DNA of 11,943 nt, taken from NCBI GenBank assembly GCA_030616695.1, contig JAUWWU010000010.1, positions 1 to 11,943 on the forward strand. Direction: 5' to 3'. Source of the stretch: Candidatus Omnitrophota bacterium (GTDB lineage: Bacteria > Omnitrophota > Gorgyraeia > JAHIPI01). Positions 1-7,423 of the stretch are shown here, piece after piece. A model generated the notes under the pieces. That model was not told where the DNA came from. It searched no databases and worked only from the letters and a program-made list of their open reading frames with translations. The first letter of the stretch is position 1. Every line of letters begins with the position of its first letter. A program made the position numbers and the translations under genes.

Positions 1-1
1 G

Positions 2-607
2 CAGGCAGAAAAGGCCGCGTTAAGGTTTAACGCGGGCGAAAACCTTGACTTTATGATACCTCCTACAATGGGTCTCATCAAAGGAAACCGCATCTTCGAC
101 ATCATAAAAGAACTTATAAGCGACGCCCGATTTCGAGACCTAAAAATACCTATGGGCATCGTCGCGACTGATATAGAGAACGGCAAGGAGATCGTCTTCA
201 CGGAAGGGCCGCTGACCGATGCGATACGGGTAAGCTGCTCTTATCCCGGCATATTCGTACCGCAACGCATCGACGGCCGGCTGCTCGTAGACGGAGGCAT
301 TATAAATACCGTTCCTGTAAGCGTTGCCAGGCGGATGGGGGCCGATGTCGTCGTAGCGGTGGATGTGGGTTTTTGCGTCCAAGCAGGGGAGCTCAAAAGT
401 ATATTCGGCGTCATATTCCAGGCATTCCAGATAACCGGAAACGAATTAAACCGCTATCAATCGATGCAGGCAGACATAGTCATAAAACCCGACCTCGGGA
501 CAATAAACCAGCTTGATTTTCAAAGCGCCAGAATAAGCATCGAGAAGGGCGAGCTAGCCACGCTTGAGCAACTGAAAAATATAAAACGAAAATTGAAAGC
601 GGGATAA
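2..607 (+). CDS. Patatin-like phospholipase (RssA-type), 3' part
   Basis: C-terminal 201 residues of a patatin-family serine hydrolase; the frame stays open to the left edge, so the start and the GxSxG nucleophile lie outside the window. Numbering from the Met at base 53, the conserved stretch TDAIRVSCSYPGIF (55-68) is followed by LLVDGG (77-82), whose Asp80 is the catalytic Asp of the Ser-Asp dyad. NTVPVSVARRMGADVVVAVDV follows, as in RssA/YchK-like bacterial patatins. Family members hydrolyse acyl esters of lipids; the substrate here cannot be told. It ends 7 bases before the DUF1844 gene and is probably co-transcribed with it. Confidence in the family is high; that the protein is active is inference, since only half of the dyad is visible. 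Confidence 0.88.
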   Translation, partial: QAEKAALRFNAGENLDFMIPPTMGLIKGNRIFDIIKELISDARFRDLKIPMGIVATDIENGKEIVFTEGPLTDAIRVSCSYPGIFVPQRIDGRLLVDGGIINTVPVSVARRMGADVVVAVDVGFCVQAGELKSIFGVIFQAFQITGNELNRYQSMQADIVIKPDLGTINQLDFQSARISIEKGELATLEQLKNIKRKLKAG

Positions 608-611
608 AGGA
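606..611 (+). promoter_or_regulatory. Ribosome binding site of the DUF1844 gene
   Basis: AAAGGA overlaps the stop of the patatin gene and lies only 3 bases before the ATG at 615. The spacing is tight, but no other start gives a better fit to the DUF1844 N terminus. Confidence 0.4.
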
Positions 612-614
612 TAT

Positions 615-887
615 ATGGATAAAGAGAAAAAAGAAAAAATGGAAGCGAACTTCAGCATATTTGCCTCAAGCCTGTCCATGCAGGCGCTTATTTTCCTCGG
701 AGAGATCGATAATCCCATTACACATAAAAGAGAGGAAAATCTCGACCAGGCAAAATATATGATAGACACCCTGGCGGTGTTAAAGGAAAAGACAAAAGGC
801 AATCTTGATGCCAGTGAGGCAAACCTGATTGACAATGTCCTTTACGAACTAAGGATGAAGTATACGGCTAAATCCGGGAGATTGTAA
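615..887 (+). CDS. DUF1844 family protein
   Basis: A 90-residue soluble protein matching the DUF1844 pattern: a short charged N terminus (MDKEKKEKMEANFS), then a helical core with SLSMQALIFLGEI (19-31), an acidic NLDQAKYMIDTLAVLKEKTKGNL segment (43-65) and a C-terminal helix EANLIDNVLYELRMKY (69-84). The family has no established biochemical role; it occurs widely as a small standalone protein. There is no signal peptide and no membrane segment. It sits between a patatin-like gene and rmuC with gaps of 7 and 4 bases, so it is likely in the same transcript. The family call rests on recognised pattern and length; function is unknown. Confidence 0.8.
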   Translation: MDKEKKEKMEANFSIFASSLSMQALIFLGEIDNPITHKREENLDQAKYMIDTLAVLKEKTKGNLDASEANLIDNVLYELRMKYTAKSGRL

Positions 888-891
888 GCCT

Positions 892-1929
892 ATGGACGTG
901 TTCACGATTTTTGTCATTGTGGGTGTTTTCGGGATACTTGCGCTTGTCATACAGCTGGCGATTCATTCCACAAAACACATAAGGCGCTTGAGCAGCGACG
1001 TCTCCGAGAACCTTAAACAAATAAACGAAAACCTGACATTTCACCTGAAAGACAGCCTGAAGCTGCTGCACGACGCTAACCAGAACATAGGCAACCGGTT
1101 GGACAATGCGACCAGGGTAGTAGGCGATGTAAGAGAGCACCTGGGAAAGCTTGAAAAGGCCAACCAGCGGCTTTATGAAATCGGCAAAGACATATCGGGC
1201 CTGCAGGACCTGCTACGGGCGCCGAAGATAAGGGGCGGCATAGGGGAATATATGCTCGAAAACCTGCTCAAGCAGATACTTCCCGGCAAATACTATACGC
1301 TGCAATATGAATTCAAGAATAAAGAGAGGGTGGACGCGGCTATACGGCTCGGAGAAGGTATTGTGCCGGTCGACGCCAAATTCCCGCTCGAAAATTTCAA
1401 AAGGCTGATGGAGACAGACGACGAAAAGGGGCGCCTTGCGATAAAAAAGAATTTCATATCCGACATCAAAAACCACATCAGGAAGATCTCCGAAAAATAC
1501 ATCGTCCCGGACGAAGGGACATTCGACTTCGCACTGATGTATATACCGGCGGAAAACGTATATTACGAGACGATAATCAAAGACGAAAAACTGGCAGAAG
1601 ACACGGGCATCTTCCAATATGCCATAGCCAAAAAGGTCATTCCGGTCTCGCCCAACAGTTTCTACGCATATCTCAGGGTAATACTCCTGGGGCTTAGAGG
1701 TATGGCTATTGAAAAAAGCGGGAAGGAGATAATACTGAGCCTCTCGCGCGTCAGGGGAGAATTTGATAAATTCGGGGTAGAGTTCGCGAAAATCGGAAGG
1801 CACCTTGACAATGCAAAGACCAATTATACCGAAAGCGAGAAAAGGCTCATAAGATTAACGGGCAAGCTCGCCAATATAGAATCGCTGGACACCCCGGAAG
1901 AAAAAGCCAAACTCGTGGAAGAAAGATGA
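892..1929 (+). CDS. rmuC: RmuC family DNA recombination protein
   Basis: 345 residues, close to the usual size. An N-terminal hydrophobic helix (about 4-24) is followed by a heptad-rich, probably coiled-coil segment (30-105) and the RmuC domain (about 105-320). The domain opens with APKIRGGIGEYMLENLL (110-126). It carries a nuclease-like Asp...DAK arrangement in RVDAAIRLGEGIVPVDAKF (Asp148, Asp161, Lys163) and the typical FALMYIPAENVYYE strand (213-226). RmuC proteins limit recombination between inverted repeats and are predicted PD-(D/E)XK-type nucleases; the biochemistry is poorly known. GGGAG at 876-880 is a possible ribosome site 11 bases upstream of the ATG. The last 4 bases (ATGA) are shared with the next gene, suggesting translational coupling. 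Confidence 0.92.
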   Translation: MDVFTIFVIVGVFGILALVIQLAIHSTKHIRRLSSDVSENLKQINENLTFHLKDSLKLLHDANQNIGNRLDNATRVVGDVREHLGKLEKANQRLYEIGKDISGLQDLLRAPKIRGGIGEYMLENLLKQILPGKYYTLQYEFKNKERVDAAIRLGEGIVPVDAKFPLENFKRLMETDDEKGRLAIKKNFISDIKNHIRKISEKYIVPDEGTFDFALMYIPAENVYYETIIKDEKLAEDTGIFQYAIAKKVIPVSPNSFYAYLRVILLGLRGMAIEKSGKEIILSLSRVRGEFDKFGVEFAKIGRHLDNAKTNYTESEKRLIRLTGKLANIESLDTPEEKAKLVEER

Positions 1930-2903
1930 GTAAAAAGATATCGCTGTTATTGCGGGCGGCTGTAAGCGCGGCGCTCATGGCCCTCCTGGTGTATATCATG
2001 CGCGATAGTATTCCCAAAATGCTCGGCGCATTAAAACGCCTGCCCGTATCCATTTTTTTTCTGGGGCTGATGCTATTCCTGGCCTCCTCCGTCATTGTAT
2101 CCTTCAGGCTGAAGATACTGCTTGCCGCACAAAAGATATTCGTGCGCATGTCTCACTTAATAAGACTGACTTTTGTGGGTTATTTCTTTTCCAGTTTCCT
2201 GCCTACTTCGGTGGGTGGCGACGTGGTAAAGGCCTTTTACATCTCTAGGGCAAGCGGCAAGACGATGCAGTCTTATGTGTCAGTATTTGTGGATAGGATC
2301 CTCAGCATGTTCACCTTATTTCTTATCGCCACGGCCGCGCTTTTTTATGCGGCGAATATTTCCCAATATCACCTCAGGCGGATTGCGCTGCTGGCGCTGG
2401 CCGGCCTGATTTTATTTCTGGTGGTTTTATTCAACAGGCGGGCGTCCAAAATATTATCTTTTTTATTTACGCCGGCCATACCGCCAAAATTGAGGGATAA
2501 ATTTAAAAATGCCTATAACGCCATACATGAATATAAAAAATACAAACTGGAAATCGTTAAGTGCTTCTTTGTATCAATAGCGGCCCAGGTGACGGCTTTT
2601 TCGGCTATCTATGTATTCGGGCTTGGATTAAAATCCCATATACCCTTAAAATTCCTCCTCTTCGCTATGCCGGTGGCATCTATCGCCAGCATGCTTCCTT
2701 CTCTATACGGAATGGGGCCGAGAGAGATGGCTATCACAATGCTCCTCGGCCCGATTACCGGCAAAGAAAAGGCATTGGCCATTGCATTTCTGTGGCTCGG
2801 TATTTTATTAATAGCTGCGTTGATCGGGGGAGTAACATACGGGCTTATGGGGATGTATAAAGTCAAGCCTGAGGAAGCTATCGGCTTAAATCAACGGAGG
2901 TAA
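1926..2903 (+). CDS. Flippase-like / UPF0104 (LPG-synthase-type) membrane protein
   Basis: 325 residues, polytopic, with about eight hydrophobic segments (near 8-24, 42-60, 80-92, 122-142, 152-168, 211-232, 243-260 and 284-308). It carries the family signatures FLPTSVGGD (91-99) and LPSLYGMGPREMA (257-269). This is the membrane half of MprF-like proteins (lysylphosphatidylglycerol synthase TM region, also called AglD/UPF0104). No C-terminal aminoacyl-transferase domain is present, so it would move or modify lipid-linked substrates rather than lysylate lipids; the substrate is not known. Its ATG lies in the ATGA overlap with rmuC, and a zinc-ribbon gene follows 3 bases downstream. Family confidence is high and function confidence low. 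Confidence 0.87.
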   Translation: MSKKISLLLRAAVSAALMALLVYIMRDSIPKMLGALKRLPVSIFFLGLMLFLASSVIVSFRLKILLAAQKIFVRMSHLIRLTFVGYFFSSFLPTSVGGDVVKAFYISRASGKTMQSYVSVFVDRILSMFTLFLIATAALFYAANISQYHLRRIALLALAGLILFLVVLFNRRASKILSFLFTPAIPPKLRDKFKNAYNAIHEYKKYKLEIVKCFFVSIAAQVTAFSAIYVFGLGLKSHIPLKFLLFAMPVASIASMLPSLYGMGPREMAITMLLGPITGKEKALAIAFLWLGILLIAALIGGVTYGLMGMYKVKPEEAIGLNQRR

Positions 2904-2906
2904 GCT

Positions 2907-3074
2907 ATGGTTGACGATAATCTGGTTAAAATGCTTATATGTCCCGCGTGCAAAAGTAATGTCCGGCTCGAGGGGGAGCAAATAGTCTGCGCGAAATGCG
3001 GCAGGCGTTACCCCATACGCAACGGAGTCCCCGTCATGCTGGTCGATGAAGCCGAAGGCGGAGATAAGGAATAA
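2907..3074 (+). CDS. Trm112-like zinc ribbon protein (YcaR type)
   Basis: A 55-residue protein with a good ribosome site (ACGGAGG at 2894-2900) 6 bases before the ATG. Four cysteines form two CxxC knuckles, CPAC (12-15) and CAKC (28-31), followed by GRRYPIRNGVPVMLVDEA (32-49). The PIRNGVPVML stretch is the hallmark of the bacterial Trm112p/YcaR family. Eukaryotic and archaeal Trm112 is a zinc-binding activator of methyltransferases; bacterial short forms are often near lipid A or glycosyltransferase genes and have no settled role. Here it sits between a flippase-like membrane protein and aroQ. It is easily missed because of its size. Whether it partners a methyltransferase elsewhere in the genome cannot be seen. 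Confidence 0.87.
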   Translation: MVDDNLVKMLICPACKSNVRLEGEQIVCAKCGRRYPIRNGVPVMLVDEAEGGDKE

Positions 3075-3084
3075 TAGACGAGAT

Positions 3085-3091
3085 AGGGAGG
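3085..3091 (+). promoter_or_regulatory. Strong ribosome binding site that decides the aroQ start
   Basis: AGGGAGG directly abuts an ATG at 3092, leaving no spacing for initiation there. It stands 6 bases before the in-frame ATG at 3098. The second ATG also gives the usual MVKILVIHGPNLN start of the family. Confidence 0.7.
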
Positions 3092-3097
3092 ATGCTT

Positions 3098-3538
3098 ATG
3101 GTAAAGATCCTGGTCATACACGGCCCGAATTTAAATCTTCTAGGAAAGCGCGAAACAGATATATACGGGAAAACTGACCTGCAGACTATAAACGGCAAGA
3201 TATCTAAAAGGGCCGAATCCTTAAAGGCAAGCGTGGAATTTCATCAATCCAACCACGAAGGCGACATAGTGGAAATGATAGGTAAGGCCGCGAAAAAATT
3301 TGACGCCATAGTCATAAATCCAGCTGCCTACACGCACACCAGCGTAGCGATAAGAGACGCGGTGAGCGCCGTGGACACGCCGGTTATCGAGGTCCACCTC
3401 AGCAATATATACGCCCGAGAAGAATTCAGGCAAAAGTCGCTGATCTCCCCGGTCGCCAAGGGGACGATATGCGGCTTTGGAACGGACAGCTATCTTTTGG
3501 GAATCGAGGCGGCGGTATCCATGGCGGGGAAAAAATAG
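3098..3538 (+). CDS. aroQ: 3-dehydroquinate dehydratase, type II
   Basis: 146 residues, the normal length for the dodecameric type II enzyme. It converts 3-dehydroquinate to 3-dehydroshikimate in the shikimate pathway, in the cytoplasm. GPNLNLLGKRE (9-19) supplies Arg18, DIYG (21-24) the catalytic Tyr23, NPAAYTH (74-80) Asn74 and His80, and EVHLSNIYAREEFR (98-111) His100 and Arg111. GTICGFGTDSYLLGIEAA closes the fold. All catalytic positions are intact. An in-frame ATG 6 bases upstream (3092) exists but touches the ribosome site, so 3098 was chosen. The peptidase gene follows after 7 bases, the same pairing as yqhS-yqhT in Bacillus subtilis. Confidence 0.96.
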   Translation: MVKILVIHGPNLNLLGKRETDIYGKTDLQTINGKISKRAESLKASVEFHQSNHEGDIVEMIGKAAKKFDAIVINPAAYTHTSVAIRDAVSAVDTPVIEVHLSNIYAREEFRQKSLISPVAKGTICGFGTDSYLLGIEAAVSMAGKK

Positions 3539-3545
3539 ATCGCAT

Positions 3546-4610
3546 ATGAATAAAAACCGCGTCAATGCGCTTATCGAAAAAATCAGGGATAATGACATAG
3601 ACGCCCTGCTTATCACGAAGCCCGAAAATATCTTCTACCTGACCTCGTTTTTCACCGACAAGGCCGCTTTGGTTGTAAGCCCGGAAGGGGTCTTTATCGT
3701 CGTAGATTTTATTTATGCGGAGGCAGCGTCCGGCGGGCTTAGCGGCGTTAAAATATATGTAGCTAAGGAAAGTTTCACCGGGGCCCTGGCAAAAGCGGCC
3801 AGGGAGCACAAGATCAAGAAGCTGGGCTTTGAATCCCTGTCTTTAAGTCATTATCGCTGCGAAACCCTAAAGCGCGGATTGAAAAACGCGGATCTTGCGG
3901 CGACCACCGGGCTCGTTGAATTGCTACGCGAAATAAAAGAGGATAAGGAGGTCCTTGCGCTAAAAAAGGCGTTAAAGATAACCGCCGAAACATTTAAGGG
4001 CCTAAAAAAAAGGCTCAAACCGCAAGCCACGGAGCGGGAGATATCAAATTATATAAAAGAGGCCTTTATAAAAAAGGGGGCTGACGGATGCTCGTTTGAG
4101 CCGATTGTGGCTACTCAGCCTCTGTCGTCCCGGCCGCATTATGTGCCTGGCGCAAAAAAACTCGGCCGCGATAAAGCCATAGTGGTTGATATGGGCGCCA
4201 GGTTAAAAGGGTATAATTCCGACTTGACAAGGGTATGCGGATTAGGTAAAATAAGCACTAAATTTGTATCAATATATAATATACTCCTTGAAGCTCAAAA
4301 GCGTGCTATAGGGCGCGTAAAGCCTGGCGTAAAGATATCCGACATAGACCTTGCCGCCAGGCAATATATCAACGGCAAGGGCCTCGGGAAATTTTTCGGG
4401 CACGCCCTCGGCCACGGCATAGGATTAGAAATCCACGAAAAGCCCGCTATATCCCATAAAAACCGCGAACCCCTTAAGGAGGGGATGGTCTTTAGTATTG
4501 AACCGGGAATATATATACCGGGCGTCGGCGGGCTCAGGGTGGAAGATATGGTGTGCGTAACCAAAAGTGGTTGTGAGATATTAACGGATGATATCGACAA
4601 ATCAATTTAA
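3546..4610 (+). CDS. pepP: M24 family Xaa-Pro dipeptidase/aminopeptidase
   Basis: 354 residues, typical of the short Xaa-Pro peptidases (YqhT/PepQ type) that cleave peptides with proline in second position. The N-terminal creatinase-like domain covers about 1-130 and the pita-bread metallopeptidase domain about 138-345. All five metal ligands are present: Asp215 and Asp226 (DMGARLKGYNSD), His290 (GHALGHGIG), Glu319 (SIEPGIY) and Glu333 (RVEDM). The substrate-side His198 lies in RPHYVPG. The frame also runs upstream into aroQ, but the family N terminus (NKNRVNALIEKIRDNDIDALLIT) begins at the ATG at 3546. The last 23 bases overlap efp, a conserved pairing with possible translational coupling. 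The symbol pepP is a family label; the exact peptide preference is unknown. Confidence 0.93.
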   Translation: MNKNRVNALIEKIRDNDIDALLITKPENIFYLTSFFTDKAALVVSPEGVFIVVDFIYAEAASGGLSGVKIYVAKESFTGALAKAAREHKIKKLGFESLSLSHYRCETLKRGLKNADLAATTGLVELLREIKEDKEVLALKKALKITAETFKGLKKRLKPQATEREISNYIKEAFIKKGADGCSFEPIVATQPLSSRPHYVPGAKKLGRDKAIVVDMGARLKGYNSDLTRVCGLGKISTKFVSIYNILLEAQKRAIGRVKPGVKISDIDLAARQYINGKGLGKFFGHALGHGIGLEIHEKPAISHKNREPLKEGMVFSIEPGIYIPGVGGLRVEDMVCVTKSGCEILTDDIDKSI

Positions 4611-5145
4611 AAACGGCTTATTCATCAAACTAAACGGCGAATTGTTTACGATCATTGAATTCCAGCATCACAAGCCCGGTAAAGGCGGCGCTCTCGTAAG
4701 GACGAGGCTGCGAAACGTCAGGCTAGGCACAGTAATCGACCGCACATTCAGGGCAGGCCAGACTGTAGAAAATGTCTTCATAGAAGAAAAGAAATATCAA
4801 TACCTATACCGGTCCGACGGCCAATATCACTTTATGGACAATGAGGCCTATGAACAGGTCTCCCTGCCGGAGAAAAGGGTCGGCGAGGCAAAGAAGTTCC
4901 TTAAGGAAGATACGCAGATCACGGCCTCGATCTACGGAGGCGACATCCTGCAGATCAAGCTCCCAATATTTGTAGATTTAAAGATTTCGGAAACTGAGCC
5001 GGGCGTAAGGGGAGATACCGCAAAAAGCGGGTCTAAAAGCGCAAAACTGGAAACAGGCGCTATTGTCCAGGTGCCGCTTTTCATCAATAACGGAGAAACG
5101 GTAAAAATTGACACTCGGACAGGGGTGTATGTGGGAAGGGCGTAA
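4588..5145 (+). CDS. efp: Translation elongation factor P
   Basis: 185 residues, the standard EF-P length, with the three beta-barrel domains of the family: KOW-like N domain 1-65, central OB domain about 66-125, C-terminal OB domain about 128-185. The protein binds ribosomes stalled at proline runs between the P and E sites. The loop HHKPGKGGA (27-35) places Lys32 at the tip, equivalent to modified Lys34 of E. coli; KPGKG is the Lys-type loop, as in organisms using lysylation-type or other Lys modification. No epmA/epmB or ymfI-like modification gene is in the window. The C-terminal signature GVRGDTAKSGSKSAKLETG (157-175) is intact. The start lies inside the 3' end of the peptidase gene, with no clear ribosome site, so coupling is likely. 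Confidence 0.97.
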   Translation: MISTNQFKNGLFIKLNGELFTIIEFQHHKPGKGGALVRTRLRNVRLGTVIDRTFRAGQTVENVFIEEKKYQYLYRSDGQYHFMDNEAYEQVSLPEKRVGEAKKFLKEDTQITASIYGGDILQIKLPIFVDLKISETEPGVRGDTAKSGSKSAKLETGAIVQVPLFINNGETVKIDTRTGVYVGRA

Positions 5146-5211
5146 TAACAAAATTACAAATTACAAGCTACAAATTACAAACAAGCGACAAATCACAAAT
5201 TACAAACAAGT
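5146..5211 (+). repeat. A-rich short direct repeats in the efp-accB gap
   Basis: The 75-base gap, the largest in the window, consists mainly of iterated ACAAATTACAA-like words. A 16-base unit, ACAAATTACAAACAAG, occurs exactly at 5170-5185 and 5195-5210, a 25-base period, with degenerate copies before it (TTACAAATTACAAG around 5154-5166). The strand is almost free of G. It has no hairpin potential, so it is not an intrinsic terminator, and no convincing -35/-10 pair was found. It could be a low-complexity slippage product, an unstructured leader, or a protein-binding array; the sequence alone does not say. Confidence 0.75.
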
Positions 5212-5215
5212 GGAG
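5212..5215 (+). promoter_or_regulatory. Ribosome binding site of accB
   Basis: GGAG stands 5 bases before the accB ATG, just downstream of the A-rich repeat. The structureless leader would leave it accessible. Confidence 0.55.
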
Positions 5216-5220
5216 TAGCT

Positions 5221-5673
5221 ATGAACATTAAAGAAATAAAAGAGATGATCGATCTGATGAACGAAAATGGGCTTTCGGAACTGGAGATCGAGAAGCAGGG
5301 CCTAAAAGTGCGCCTCAAAAAAGGCCCTGACGGCAACATCGAAAGGGTCGTGGAAAGAGTAGCGCCGAAGGCAGCGGCGGCAATGCCCGGCCCCGCGCTG
5401 CCCGGCGAAGCGCCGGCCGTTACGCCGGGCCGTAAAACAGTCGAGATAAAATCGCCTATGGTAGGCACATTTTATAAGGCACCTTCGCCCGACGCGCCGC
5501 CTTTTGTAAAAGCCGGCGATAATATCGAGGTCGGTCAGGTCGTATGCATAATCGAAGCGATGAAGCTTATGAATGAAATAAAATCTGAGGTAAAAGGCAA
5601 GGTCGTTTCTGTCTCGGTTGAAAACGCAGACCCTGTGGAATTCGGCCAAACACTGTTTCTCATAGAACAATAA
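5221..5673 (+). CDS. accB: Acetyl-CoA carboxylase biotin carboxyl carrier protein
   Basis: 150 residues with the usual three parts: an N-terminal helix region (1-45), an Ala/Pro-rich flexible linker (about 48-70) and a biotinyl domain (73-150). EAMKLMNEI (112-120) places the biotinylated lysine at Lys115, and the acetyl-CoA carboxylase-type thumb region [18 protein letters not shown] (78-95) distinguishes it from oxaloacetate or pyruvate carriers. It carries carboxyl groups from AccC to the carboxyltransferase for malonyl-CoA and fatty acid synthesis. Its stop overlaps the accC start by one base. The carboxyltransferase subunits accA and accD and the biotin ligase are not in the window. Confidence 0.97.
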   Translation: MNIKEIKEMIDLMNENGLSELEIEKQGLKVRLKKGPDGNIERVVERVAPKAAAAMPGPALPGEAPAVTPGRKTVEIKSPMVGTFYKAPSPDAPPFVKAGDNIEVGQVVCIIEAMKLMNEIKSEVKGKVVSVSVENADPVEFGQTLFLIEQ

Positions 5674-7022
5674 TGTTTTCCAAAATCCTCATTGCAAATA
5701 GAGGCGAAATAGCGCTCAGAATAATCCGCGCCTGCCGCGAGATGGGCATACGGACCGTGGCGGTCTATTCGGAAGCAGACATAAACTCGCTGCACGTAAA
5801 ATTAGCGGATGAGGCGGTTTGTATAGGCCAGCCGCCGAGCGCAAAGAGCTACCTCAACATTCCCGCGATCATAAGCGCCGCCGAGATTACCGACGTGGAG
5901 GCCATCCACCCCGGCTACGGATTCCTGGCAGAAGATGCCCATTTCGCCGAGATATGCGAATCCTGCAATATAAAATTTATAGGCCCGTCTCCGGAAAGTA
6001 TCCGCCTTATGGGCGATAAGCTCGCGGCGAAAAATACGGTAAAGCGGGCAGGCCTGCCGGTAATCCCCGGAGGCGACAGTGTCATAAAGACAAAAGAAGA
6101 AGCCCTTAAGCTGGCGAAAAAATTAAAGTATCCCGTTATCGTAAAGGCGGCTGCCGGAGGCGGCGGCAGGGGAATGAGGATATGCCACAATGACGTCAGG
6201 CTTATAAGCGCTATCCTCACTGCGCAAAGAGAAGCAGAGGCGGCATTCGGAAGCCCTGATATATATATCGAAAAATACATAGAGCAACCGCGTCATATAG
6301 AGATACAATTGCTCGGCGATCAAAAGGGGCGCATTATACATCTGGGGGAAAGGGATTGCACCATCCAGAGGCGGCACCAGAAGCTCATAGAGGAATCTCC
6401 CTCGCCCGCGGTGGGGGAAAAGTTGCGTAAACGGATGGGTGAATTAGCGGTGAAGGCGGCGAAAAGCGTCAATTACGTAAACGCCGGTACGATCGAGTTC
6501 CTGCTGGACAAAAACGGGGATTTCTACTTCATGGAGATGAACACGAGGATACAGGTTGAGCACCCCGTAACAGAGATGGTGGTAGGGCTGGATCTAATAA
6601 AGGAGCAAATCAATATAGCAGCAGGGAAGAAACTCCCTTTAAAGCAGGAAAACGTAAAATTTAACGGATGCGCCATAGAGGCGCGGATATATGCCGAGGA
6701 CCCTGAGAAGAATTTTATGCCTTCGCCCGGAAAAATTACCGAATATTACTCGCCGGGCGGCCGCGGCGTGCGTCTGGACACGCATGTCAATACGGGCTAT
6801 GATGTATCGCCCTACTATGACTCCATGATAGGCAAACTGATAACTTACGGAAAATCGAGAAAAGAAGCTATAGATATCATGAAAAGGGCGCTGGACGAAT
6901 TTACCATCAGGCCGATTAAAACAACGATACCGTTCCTCAAAAGCGTGTTCAACAATCCGCTTTTCGTCAAAGGGGGAATCTCTACAGATTTCATAGACGG
7001 ATTGGAGAAGGAGGCGGAATAA
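5673..7022 (+). CDS. accC: Acetyl-CoA carboxylase biotin carboxylase subunit
   Basis: 449 residues, the normal length. It uses ATP and bicarbonate to carboxylate biotin on AccB. The order is an N-terminal domain ([20 protein letters not shown], 4-23), an ATP-grasp domain and a C-terminal domain. Visible active-site elements are Lys158 and the Gly-rich loop [12 protein letters not shown] (159-170), HIEIQLLGD (208-216), [20 protein letters not shown] (226-245), Glu275, Glu288, Asn290, Arg292 and Glu296 in [16 protein letters not shown] (287-301). All are intact. There is no clear ribosome site; the one-base overlap with accB (TAATG) implies re-initiation and equal expression of the two subunits. 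The gene ends in another one-base overlap with the Asp23 gene, tying the three together. Confidence 0.98.
   Translation: MFSKILIANRGEIALRIIRACREMGIRTVAVYSEADINSLHVKLADEAVCIGQPPSAKSYLNIPAIISAAEITDVEAIHPGYGFLAEDAHFAEICESCNIKFIGPSPESIRLMGDKLAAKNTVKRAGLPVIPGGDSVIKTKEEALKLAKKLKYPVIVKAAAGGGGRGMRICHNDVRLISAILTAQREAEAAFGSPDIYIEKYIEQPRHIEIQLLGDQKGRIIHLGERDCTIQRRHQKLIEESPSPAVGEKLRKRMGELAVKAAKSVNYVNAGTIEFLLDKNGDFYFMEMNTRIQVEHPVTEMVVGLDLIKEQINIAAGKKLPLKQENVKFNGCAIEARIYAEDPEKNFMPSPGKITEYYSPGGRGVRLDTHVNTGYDVSPYYDSMIGKLITYGKSRKEAIDIMKRALDEFTIRPIKTTIPFLKSVFNNPLFVKGGISTDFIDGLEKEAE
7008..7014 (+). promoter_or_regulatory. Strong ribosome binding site inside the accC end, for the Asp23 gene
   Basis: AAGGAGG lies 7 bases before the ATG at 7022. 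It is a near-perfect anti-16S match, so the Asp23 gene may be translated more strongly than accC. Confidence 0.65.
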
Positions 7023-7414
7023 TGAGTACGGAATACGACAATACCAGCTTAGGCGATATCAGCGTAAATAACGAAGTCATAAAGAATATATCGTTAAAAG
7101 CGGCCACGGAGGTCGATGAGGTCCATGCGATCCCCCAGGGCCGCATGGGAAAGCTATGGAACGCATTGACTAAAAAAGGCCCTGCGGGGGGCGTAAAATT
7201 AGAATTCACGGACAGCACCGAAGTTATCATAACGCTAAGGCTCATGATAAAGTACGGGGCAAATATCCCGGATGCAGCGGCGGCGGTCCAGGAGAACGTC
7301 AAAAAAAGAGTGGAACATATGACGGGCCTCACTGTAAGCGAAGTCGTCGTAAAAATCATCGGAATGTGTGCCGGGGAAAAAATGCCTTTAAACGAAGATT
7401 TGAAAAGCGAATAG
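7022..7414 (+). CDS. Asp23/Gls24 family envelope stress protein
   Basis: 130 residues of the Asp23/Gls24 (DUF322) family. The N-terminal part GDISVNNEVIKNISLKAATEV (11-31) matches the family's opening, and the C-terminal part YGANIPDAAAAVQENVKKRV (78-97), followed by HMTGLTVSEVVVKI (99-112), is the conserved core. No membrane segment is present. In Staphylococcus aureus Asp23 is held at the membrane by AmaP; in Bacillus subtilis the homologue YqhY is co-transcribed with accBC and its loss selects for acc mutations. Here it shares a base with accC and precedes an AmaP-like gene by 9 bases, matching both contexts. A role in tuning or localising acetyl-CoA carboxylase is inference. Confidence 0.9.
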   Translation: MSTEYDNTSLGDISVNNEVIKNISLKAATEVDEVHAIPQGRMGKLWNALTKKGPAGGVKLEFTDSTEVIITLRLMIKYGANIPDAAAAVQENVKKRVEHMTGLTVSEVVVKIIGMCAGEKMPLNEDLKSE

Positions 7415-7423
7415 GGGGTAAAG

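Noticed and set aside
1213..1803. Long open frame on the minus strand opposite rmuC
   Set aside because: Mirror of the rmuC codon pattern; no recognisable domain, and the plus-strand gene is clearly real. The same applies to other minus-strand frames in the window.
3092..3097. Earlier ATG start for aroQ
   Set aside because: It touches the ribosome site with no spacing and adds Met-Leu before the usual family N terminus; 3098 fits better.
3477..3545. Extended start for the M24 peptidase inside aroQ
   Set aside because: The added 23 residues are the aroQ end read in another frame and have no family resemblance; the ATG at 3546 starts the conserved domain.
5108..5113. Perfect TTGACA -35-like hexamer at the end of efp, possible promoter for accB
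   Set aside because: No -10-like hexamer at 16-18 bases downstream; the region around 5130-5140 is G-rich. Probably codon chance.
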